Below are positions 55,786-64,000 of a stretch of DNA of 64,000 bases, piece after piece. Source of the stretch: Cephalopachus bancanus (Eukaryota > Chordata > Mammalia > Primates > Tarsiidae); the NCBI GenBank assembly GCA_027257055.1, contig JAPVLO010000322.1, forward strand, positions 1,798,001-1,862,000, written 5' to 3'. Within the stretch, counting starts at the first letter, position 1. Each line of letters starts with the position of its first letter. The notes beneath the pieces are model-generated. The model worked only from the letters and a program-made list of their open reading frames with translations. It ran no database searches and had not been told where the DNA came from. Both the position numbers and the translations under genes were made by a program.

Positions 55786-56065
55786 GCTGGGCGCGGTGGC
55801 TCATACCTATAATCCCAGCACGAGGTGAGAGGATTTCCTGAGCCCATGATTTCGAGACCAGTCTGGACAACTTGGTAAGACCTCATCTCTACAATAAATC
55901 AAAAAATTAGCTAAGTGTGGTGGCGTGTGCCTGTAGTTCCAGCTACTTGGAAGGCTGAGGCAGAAGGATTACCTGAGCCTAGCGGGTCGAGGCTGCAGTG
56001 GCAGTGAGCATGCCACTGCACTCCAGCCTGGTTGAAAGGTTGAGACTCCAACTAAAAAAAAATAA
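55786..56065 (+). mobile_element. Alu, sense
   Basis: GCTGGGCGCGGTGGCTCATACC to CTCCAACT plus A/T-rich tail. About 20 bases after CCCAGCAC are missing. Confidence 0.88.
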
Positions 56066-56339
56066 TAATAATAAAATAAAAAATAAAATAATTCATTATG
56101 TAATTGACTAACTCCATAAATGTGTTCTGAGGGCCAACTGTGTGCCAGAAACTGCTGGGGTGAGGAGGAAAAGGCACAGCCCTGTCCTCAGGGAGCCAAC
56201 AGGCTGAAGGGCACGGTCCTAGCATCCCCTTTCTGAATTGGTCTTTTTTGTTCATCTAGGGCAACCTCCTTATCTTGGATGGGGAAATTGAGGCCCAAAA
56301 GTCAAAAGGTCTTGGCCAAGGGCACGTGGCCAGATGAGT

Positions 56340-56610
56340 CAGGGGAAGACACTGCCACACAGGAACAGTGTCACACACTTTACAAAGTGCATTCACATCC
56401 AAGATCTTCCAACAGTCTCATGTAGCAGGAGGACCAGTGGGGTTGAGGAGGGCATATGGCAATATAAATGGCCCAGGAGTTGAGATTAGACTTTTTGCAG
56501 AGTCCCAGTGTCGCCACCTGCTAGCTACGAGACCTCTGTCAAATTGCTTACCCTCTCTGAGCCTCAGTTTCTCTGCCTGGAAAATGGAAGTAATGGTTCT
56601 TTGTAGTTTT
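56340..56610 (+). mobile_element. MIR fragments
   Basis: GCCACCTGCTAGCTACGAGACC and CCTCTCTGAGCCTCAGTTTC (about 56513-56575) are classic sense MIR core. The part before it is less certain. Confidence 0.75.
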
Positions 56611-56904
56611 GCTATCCCTCCATTAAGCTAGAATGGGGGGAATGAGTTTCAGGGGAGGTCAGAGCCGTCCCTCCTGGGGTGAGAAGAGCTGAAGATGGAA
56701 TTAATTAGAAAATAAAAATGCATGATTTTCTTTCCTTGAGGTAAATGTGACCATCTTCCTTCTGGGTGGGGAGCTCTGGCTTCACGACTTACAGGGCCCA
56801 GGATGGGGATTAGGGCACTCATTAGAAAACCTTTCCAGAATAGAAAGCCCAGTGAGCCCCAGGATCTAAGGGGTTAATGGGGGCGGGAGACGCCCTCCCC
56901 CCAC

Positions 56905-57032
56905 ATTGATTAGGGCATGCTGGGACTTGCAGGCAGACGGACCGTCCAAGCGCAGGGGCCGCTGGGAAACGTAGTCACTGGCCTGATCCGGAGCTTTGGT
57001 GTCCCGCGCGCCCAGTGGTGACAGCTCAGGAG
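56905..57032 (+). promoter_or_regulatory. INPP5B: INPP5B promoter and probable non-coding exon 1
   Basis: GC-rich, TATA-less. Two ZNF143/THAP11-type motifs: GCATGCTGGGACTTGCAGG (56915-56933) and GCTGGGAAACGTAGT (56961-56975). A donor AG/GTAGGC at 57032/57033 pairs with the acceptor TCTGTCCCAG at 57733, giving a GT-AG intron just before the coding exon. The exact start site is not visible. Confidence 0.65.
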
Positions 57033-57759
57033 GTAGGCGGCAAAGGCAGGGGCTGCGGGAGGGTGTGAAGAAAGAAAGACAGGGCAGGACTGGGTAGGAG
57101 GGAGTGGGCAAGCTGAGGGTCGGGACCCCTCCCCTGCGGCCCTCAGACCGGATCCCCCTTCCCCCCAACAACCCCCGGTTTGCGGCTGATGCAATGGGCC
57201 TGCTGGGTGGAGTGAGGGGCAAGGAGAAACGGGATGCTTTTTCTGTCTCCGAGGAAAGAGGAGCAGGACTGGGACTCTCCCTTCCTGAAAGTAAGGAGTG
57301 TTTTTCCCACCCCCACACGGACAGCCACTGACACCTCCCAGAGAGGCACCAGGAGAACAAATACTGCTCCCGTCAAAAGAGGGACAGAGCCATGTCCCAG
57401 GAGCAATGGGACCAGGTCCCATTTTCCAAAAACAGGAATAGACACCCACTTCCAACAATAGAACGGACCCACTCAAGAATAACCAGATGCTCTCCCAGAC
57501 AAAGGGAGGTACAGCAAACTGGAGATCCCATCGGGGGCAAAAGGACTGCGCCCCTAGCCCTGGAAACTTTGAAAGGACTATTTTAGGGAGGAGCAAGAGA
57601 AGGAGGAGGATCAGGCTTCCCTTGTACCTTCTCCCTCACAGAGACCCCTCCTTCCCAACCCCCCGCCCAGACAGCTCCATCACCTTATGGGTAACATGTT
57701 GATCAAAGGGGGCTTCCATCTGCTCTGTCCCAGGGTGTGTGCGCTCAGCAGGGGCCAGC

Positions 57760-60700
57760 ATGGACCAGTCTGTGGCAATCCAGGAGACCCTGGCTCAAGG
57801 GGAATACTGCATCATCATATCCTTCCCTGTGCTGAGCTCCCAGCCCTGGGCCTGCCCTGACTGTGGGAAGAGGAATGGAAGGTGTGTGAGGTGTCTGACC
57901 CTCTCCTCCCTCTCTCTGAGCCCTTGCGAGAGAAGGAAACCAGTATTTACTAAGTACTTACTGAGTCCCTAAACTCTCTGTCAGGTGCTTTAAATAGGCA
58001 GTTATCCTCCTAACACCCTATGAAGTTTGGGGTTAGTATCCCCAACTAAAGATGAAGAAGACTCAGAGAGGTGAAGTGACTTACCCACGATCACGAGTGA
58101 ATTTGGAAGGCAAGGGAAGGGAGGGATGGTGGGGCAGGTTGGGTTGGGGGAGGTCTGGCCTCCGGGTTCGTTTTCCCTTGACTCTGAGCTGCAGGCGGTG
58201 CAAGGTGTGCTGTGTGAAGGGGACAGCCGGCAGAGCCGCCTCCTGGGCCTTGTGCGCTACCACCTGGAGCATGGTGGCCAGGAACATGCGTGAGTGAGGG
58301 GCTCTGTCCTGCCTCTCTGGGCTGTGGGGTTATTCTTCACTGTACCCTCCAACTGTACTTCAACCATTCCTCCAGGCCAGATCTGAATCCTCTAGAATTA
58401 TTATAATGACAGTTAAGTTTTGGGGGAGGTTTTTGTGTTGTTTTTTTTTTTGAGTCAGAGTCTCACTCTGTTGCCCAGGCTGGAGTGCAGTGGCATGCTT
58501 ACGGCCACCGCAGCCTCAACCTGCTGAGCTCAGGTGATCCTTCTGCTTCAGCCTTCCAAGTAGGTGGAACTACAGGCATGTGCCACCATGCCCAGCTAAT
58601 TTTTTTGTAGAGATGAGGTCTTGCCAAGTTGCCCAAGTTGGTCTCGAACCCGTGGGTTCAGGCAATCCTCTCACCTCAGCTTCCCAAAGTGCTGGGATTA
58701 TAGGTTTGAGCCACTGCACCCGACTGATGGTTAATATTTGGGGGTTTGGATGCATTGGCTTACATCTGTACTCCCAGCACTTTGGGAGGCCAAAGCAGGA
58801 GGACTGCTTGCAGCCAGAAGTTTAAGAACAGCCTGGTCAACATAGCAAGACCTCGTCTCTACAATAAATAAAAAAATCAGCCAGGCATTGTGGTGTGTGC
58901 CTGTAGTCCTGCTACTTGGAAGGCTGATGCAGAAGGGTCTTGAGCCCAGCAGGTCAAGGTTGTGGTAGCTGTGAGCATGCCACTGCACTCTGACTAAGGT
59001 GACAGAGTGAGACTTAGACTAAAAAAAATTTTTTGTTTTTGAACACCATATTCTAAGTCCTTCACATATATTAATTCATATAATCCTCATGTGAGCAGGA
59101 AGCTACTTTTTTTTTTTTTTTGAGTTGGATTCTCACTCACTCGCCTGGGCTGGAGTGCAGTGGCATGCTCACAGCCATCCCAGTGTTGACCTGCTGGGCT
59201 CCTGCGATCCTTCTGCCTCAGTCTTCCAAGTAGCTGGAATTATAGGTACACACTACCGCACCCGGCTAATTTTTTATTTATTGTAGAGATGAGGTCTCGC
59301 TAAGTTGCCTTCGCTGGTCTTGAACCTGTGGGCTCAGGCAATCTTCTTGCCTCGGCCTCCCACAGTGCTGGGATTACAGACTGAGCCACCAAAGCTTCTT
59401 GAGAAGAGACAGTTTCACATAAATCCAGGATTTGTTACTGACGAGCTACACGATCTTGGGCAAGTTGTTCGGTTCCTCCATATGTCACTTTGTCCAGATT
59501 AAAGATTAAAGTGGGGCCAGGCTCGGTGGCTCAGCATATAATCCCAGCACTTTGGGAGGCCGAGGCGAGTGAATTGCCTGAGCCTGCAGATTCAAGACCA
59601 GCCCAGGCAACTTGATGATGTCTCGTCTCTATAATAAATCAAAAACTAGCCGGGTGTGGTAGCCCACGCCTGTAGTTCTGGCTACTTGGAAGGCTGAGGC
59701 AGAAAGATTGCCGGAGCCCAGCAGGTTGAGGCTGCGGTGGCTGGGAGCGTACCACTGCACTCCAGTCTGGGCAACAGAGTGAGACTCCAACTCAAAGGAA
59801 AAAAGATTAAAATGAGTTAGCACATGTAAGATGTTTTAAATACCACGAGGCACATAGAAAGTGCTAGATTAATGTTTCCTAGTAAGACCTGCATATCACA
59901 CAGAAGCAGAGATAGGGTAAATAATACTTGCCAAAGGTCTCAGAACTGGAAAGTGAACCTTGGGGTCTCAGAGCCTGGAGGGAGGGGGCCTTAGACATTT
60001 TCTAATCCACTTCTTAATTCTATAGATAGGGGAACTGAGGTTCAGGGAGAGAAGGGGACATTTATAGTTGTCCTGTTTCTGTCCCACGCAGTGCTAGAAT
60101 GCACCATGGACAGATCAAACACATGTTTCTTTTTTTTTTTTAAGTTGGAGTCTCACTCTATTACCCAGATTGGAGTGCAGTGGCACACTCAACGGCCACC
60201 GCAATCTCAACCTGCTGGGCTCAGATGGTCCTTCCACCTCAGACTTCCAAGTAGCTGGAACCACAGGCATGTGCTACCACACCTGGCTAATTTTTTGATT
60301 TATTGTAGAGACGAGGTCTTATCATGTTGCTCAGGCTGGTCTTGAACCTCTGAGCTCAGACAATCCTCTTGCCTCCACCTCCCAAAGTGCTGGGATTACA
60401 GGTGTGAGTCACTGCACCCAGCCCAAGCATGTGTTTCACTAAGGAAGCAGGGGCTTCCCCAAATGAGAAAATGTCAGGTTTGATGACCTCATCCATAAAA
60501 TTGCAGTCTCTGATGGGCACCGTGGACAGAGATGGCATGAGGATGTGCATAGCCAGGTCACCACCAGCATAGTGCTAGAAATCAAGAGGGAGTGTAAGCA
60601 CCTCAGGGCCTCCAAGATGGGCCTGAGGGACAGCCAGTGGCTCCATCCTCACCTCTGCTTCCTGCCCTTAGTCTCTTCCTGTATACGCACCGGAGGATGG

Positions 60701-62418
60701 CCATTACCGGGGATGATGTCTCTTTGGACCAGATAGTGCCAATCTCACGGGATTTTACGCTGGAAGAAGGTGCCACAGGTGGCTGGGTGGTATGAATCCC
60801 TCTCTTCCGGGTCCCCCAGGTCATCTCTGTCCTTGTTGGGGAGCCAGTGGGAGTAGCCACTGAGGCTGGGGCTGAGGTGTTCAATTGCTAAGGGCATTCT
60901 CGTTTCCCTTCCACAGTGCCCCCAGATGGTGAACTCTACATCCTTGGTGAGTGGTCCTCTCAGTCTGGGTCCGACTTGGGGCATGGGGTACAGGATCTTC
61001 AGAGAGAGAAGAAGAATGTGAAGTAAGAGCGTCCCCAACACCCTTACTGTGGCAAGTTAGACCTTGCAGGATCAGGTCCACCTCTATGGACTCATCTCCC
61101 ATCACTCTCTTCCTTGTCATCACCCAAACATACATGTTCTCCTCATGGAGCCCCTGCACATGCTGTTCCCCCCTCCTAAAAACCTCATGTCTCTTTTCAT
61201 TTAGCCAACTTCTGCTCATCCTGCAGGGCTTCTAGTCGTGCATTTCTCTTCCCAGGAAGCCTTTGTTGAACCCCCGAAATTGTATCTCATTGATGATACA
61301 CATGCCTTTTTCTCATCCTTGCCATCCCTCTGTCACTCACAGTGATTCAATTACTCATACTGATAAATTTAATGTCTGTCTTCTTTGTTAGACAATAATG
61401 ATGGCAGGAGCAAATGTTTAACTGGTGATTATCTTGTGCCAGACACTATACTAAAAGTTGTACATCCATCATAACAGCCTTTTCTCACAGCAATTCTATG
61501 AAGTTGTCACTGTTTTCATTCCCATTTTATGGACAAGGTAATTAAAGTCCAGAGAAAATAAATAATTGGGTGGAACCAGGATTCAAACTCAGAGCCCAGA
61601 CTCTGAAGCACACATTTTTTTGTTGTTGTTTGAGTTGGAGTCTCACTCTGTCACCCAGGCTGGAGGGCAGTGGCATGCTCCCAGCCACCACAGCCTCGAC
61701 CTGTTGGGCTCCGACGATCCTTCTGCCTCAGCCTTCCAAGGAGCACACACTCTTAATCACTGTGCTAGGTGGCCTCTGCTCATTCCTTAGCTCAGCACAT
61801 GTTTTTGAGTAGTCACCATGTACCTGGTACTGGGGATGAGTTATGAATAAGGTGCCTTCCACAGTCTAGCTCCCTGAGACAGGTCATATCGATTCTCTTC
61901 CCTGTGGTATTCCTTGTGCCTGGCACAGTGCCGGGCACAGTCAGGTGGACTGACTGGTGGACAACCCTTCTTGTCTGCCTCTATGTGCGCTTCATTCCAG
62001 TCAGAGGGGAACAGACTACAAGTCAGAAGACCTGTTCTCCTCCAGCCCCATCTAATACTGAGGTGGAGGCTTACTGACTTTCCTGAGCCTTGGCCTACCT
62101 CCTCTATAAAATGGGGATACTGTTAATTTGGAACTGAGGGTACATTTCCTTATTGTCCCAACAGCAGCCCCATGTGAACTGTTTAAGGGCTGAAGGGGCT
62201 TTGGGAGCTTGGGCTGCTGATTCTCTGTTCTGGGACTCCAGCCTTAAGATGCATCAAGCACTTAGCACTTGGCAGCCAGGGGCTCATTTTTTGCCTCCTT
62301 TGCGCAGGCTCAGATGTGACCGTTCAGCTGGACACAGCAGAGCTCAGTCTCGTATTCCAACTACCCTTTGGTTCACATACCAGGATGTTCCTCCAAGAAG
62401 TCGCCAGGGCCTGTCCAG
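57760..62418 (+). CDS. INPP5B: INPP5B, inositol polyphosphate 5-phosphatase B, N-terminal part
   Basis: Type II 5-phosphatase acting on PtdIns(4,5)P2 and soluble inositol phosphates at endosomal and Golgi membranes; OCRL paralogue. Only the PH-like N-terminal region is in the window; the catalytic, ASH and RhoGAP parts lie beyond 64000. Exons: 57760-57816, 58195-58289, 60672-60769, 60917-60946, 62308-62418 (open, phase 1), about 130 residues. Start [19 protein letters not shown]; later [54 protein letters not shown] and [10 protein letters not shown], all close to the mammalian protein. The ATG sits in GGCCAGCATGG. Intron 1 (57817-58194) has U12-type signals; the other introns are GT-AG. Confidence 0.95.
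57817..58194 (+). other. INPP5B: U12-type AT-AG intron in INPP5B
   Basis: The donor ATATCCTT at 57817-57824 matches the minor-spliceosome consensus exactly, and no GT donor fits the reading frame. A U12 branch-like TTCCCTTGAC spans 58173-58182, with the A at 58181 lying 13 bases before the end of the acceptor AG (58193-58194). No long pyrimidine tract lies between. Joining CII to AVQGVLCEG restores the expected protein. A MIR occupies about 57930-58115 of the intron. Confidence 0.88.
57930..58115 (-). mobile_element. MIR, antisense, inside the U12 intron
   Basis: TATTTACTAAGTACTTACTGAG, GTTATCCTCCTAACACCCTATG and CAGAGAGGTGAAGTGACTTACC are typical reverse MIR. Confidence 0.85.
58440..59392. 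mobile_element. Antisense, sense, antisense Alus in INPP5B intron 2
   Basis: Antisense about 58440-58725 (lost GATTTATT). Sense, diverged, about 58745-59030. A short reverse MIR piece at about 59040-59105. Antisense about 59110-59390, itself abutting the MIR. Confidence 0.88.
59420..59870 (+). mobile_element. MIR split by a sense Alu
   Basis: MIR halves at about 59430-59490 (GAGCTACACGATCTTGGGCAAG) and about 59815-59870 (GAGTTAGCACATGTAAGATG). The Alu at about 59515-59795 is flanked by AGATTAAA. Confidence 0.82.
60128..60425 (-). mobile_element. Alu, antisense
   Basis: AAGTTGGAGTCTCACTCTA to CACTGCACCCAGCC. Ends about 250 bases before INPP5B exon 3. Confidence 0.9.
61190..61800. mobile_element. 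L2 fragment, then reverse MIR split by a truncated antisense Alu
   Basis: L2-like CTTCTGCTCATCCTGCAGGGC (about 61210). Reverse MIR about 61390-61612, resuming after the Alu at about 61745 (CTCTTAATCACTGTGCTAGG). The Alu (about 61617-61740) has only its right monomer. AGCACACA repeats on both sides. Confidence 0.75.
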
Positions 62419-63140
62419 GTAGGTAGACCTCAGGTTCCTTCGGGGAGGGAGAGGTTGACTGGGCACTTACCTGCCCACTCCAGTTGACTTTCTACCCTTT
62501 GGACTCACTTTCTACAGTTTCTGTATCCTTTCAAAGCTTCTGGCGTGAAGCCATACTGCCCCCAGGCTGCCAGCCAACTGTGGTGTTTGCTATTCTGTTT
62601 ACGATTTCTGGGCTTGAGTGTTAACTACAGCAGGGCCCCTTTGCCCTCCTGGCTGTGGGCAGGGCTACAAGGGTGAGCTGTGACTGTGTTGCAGAATCTC
62701 TTACAAACTGGCAGAGTCAGCAACTTCTAGAATCCCATCTTCCCTCTCCCTGACACTCACAGCTAGAGCCCTCGAACCCTGCTCTGTTCCCCACTGCAGC
62801 TGGTCTAGCTTTGGGTTAGCAGTGAGAGAATTTGTGTAGACTGAGAATCAGCCAGACAGGTATAGAAGAGGTAGTGTACAAAGCAGAGGATTGGTCACAG
62901 AACTTGCAAATTCCAGGTGCATGTGCTTATCTGGGTTTATGTGTTTACTCAACACTTTTTGTTGTTTCCTTTCAAGCTAACATCTTGTGTCTGTGGGAAC
63001 AGGGGGAGGGCTAGCCTTCTTTGTGGGCTCACTGTGGAGACTGAACCTCCAGAAGTTTCACCTTGTTTCACTTGGTGTGCCAGGAAGGAGACTAGCTCTG
63101 GACACAAACTGGGTTATGAGGGAAAGGAAGTAGAAACAGT
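62419..63140 (+). other. INPP5B intron 5, no feature
   Basis: Opens with donor GTAGGT at 62419. No exon or recognisable repeat up to the Alus. Confidence 0.6.
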
Positions 63141-63141
63141 C

Positions 63142-63990
63142 AGGCATGGTAGCTTGTACCTGTAGTCCCAGCTTCTCGGGAGGCTGAGGTGGGAGGATCA
63201 CTTGAGCCCAGGAGTTTGAGGCTGCAGTAAACTATAAGCATGCCATTATACTCCAGCCTGGACAACAGTATAAGATCTCATCTCTAAAAAATAAACATAG
63301 ACTGGGTGCAGTGGCTCATGCCTGTAATCCTAGCACTTTGGGAGCCCAAGGCAGGAGGATTGCTTTAGTCCAGGAGTTTGAGACCAGCCAGGCATCATAG
63401 CAAGACCTCGCCTCTACAGAAAATTTTAAAAATTATCTGGGCATGGTGATACATGCCTGTAGTCCCAGCTACTCTAGAGGCTGAGGCAGAAGGATTGCCT
63501 GGGTTCAGAAGGTCAAGGCTGCAGTGTGCTGTGATTGTGCCATTGTACTTCATCCTTCAGAGTAAGACCTCAACTCAAAAACAACCATATAAAAATACAA
63601 AATAAGGGAAGTAGAAACATGATTACAGATCCTTGAATGCCTGGTTAAAGGGTTTTACATTTATTTTATAAGAAGTAGGAAGCCGGGCTTAGTGGCTCAG
63701 CCTGTAATCCTGCGCCTTGGGAGGCTGAGGTGAGTGGATTGCCTGAGCCCGCGGTTCGAGACCCGCCTGGGCAACTTGGTGAGACCTCATCTCTACAATA
63801 AATAAAAAAAATTTTAAAAAAGAAAAAATTAGCCGGGTGTGGTAGCGCGCGCCTTTGTTCCAGCTACTTGGAAGGCTGAGGTGGAAGAATCGCCAGAGCC
63901 CAGCAGGTCGAGGCTGCAGTGGCTGGGAGCGGCCACTGCACTCCAGTCTGGGAGACAGAGTGAGACTCCAACTCAAAAAAAAAAAAAAGT
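63142..63990 (+). mobile_element. Three sense Alus in INPP5B intron 5
   Basis: A right-half copy at about 63142-63285, an old full copy at about 63300-63590 and a young-looking copy at about 63681-63990 flanked by AAGTAGGAA. Confidence 0.9.
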
Positions 63991-64000
63991 AGGAAATTTA

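Noticed and set aside
56910..57596. A 228-codon minus-strand open frame over the INPP5B promoter
   Set aside because: GC-rich, proline- and serine-heavy with no domain, splice support or start context. It overlaps the probable INPP5B 5' exon. Overlapping frames in two other phases are equally open, the mark of low stop density.

Overview
The window is nuclear DNA from a primate, most likely a strepsirrhine (lemur or loris type). It is packed with about 70 dimeric, 7SL-derived Alu SINEs. Their consensus starts GGCTCGGTGGCTCAGCC and often has CGCGCCTTTGGG where human Alus have the AGCACTTTGGG form. Three recognised genes lie in the same order as human 1p34.3, all on the + strand: FHL3 (2074-4081), SF3A3 (12357-45854) and the 5' part of INPP5B (57760 to beyond 62418). 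FHL3 and SF3A3 were rebuilt exon by exon. They give uninterrupted proteins of 280 and 501 residues, the lengths expected for the mammalian genes.

Layout. 1-2049 is FHL3 upstream or intron 1 sequence. FHL3 has five coding exons, and its third intron holds a decayed minisatellite. A GC-rich block with a CArG box and an E-box follows at 5.15-5.56 kb. From 5.6 to 12.2 kb the DNA is nearly all repeats: MIR, Alu arrays, a PFDN4 retropseudogene and a split L1. SF3A3 has 17 coding exons over 33.5 kb. Its introns carry most of the Alus, a U6 pseudogene, a hAT-like element, and an inverted copy of its own exon 13. Downstream lie an HMGN1 retropseudogene broken by two Alus (46.1-47.6 kb), quiet intergenic DNA, and a spliced cysteine-rich gene relic (52.6-55.5 kb) that I do not recognise. 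The INPP5B promoter has two ZNF143-type motifs, and its first coding intron has U12-type AT-AG signals.

The three genes do unrelated jobs: LIM adaptor, U2 snRNP splicing subunit and inositol 5-phosphatase. They are neighbours by conserved synteny, not an operon. The best leads are the inverted SF3A3 exon-13 copy, the cysteine-rich relic, the U12 intron, and a 53-bp exact templated duplication inside an Alu. Repeat boundaries are read by eye and are good to roughly 10 bases.
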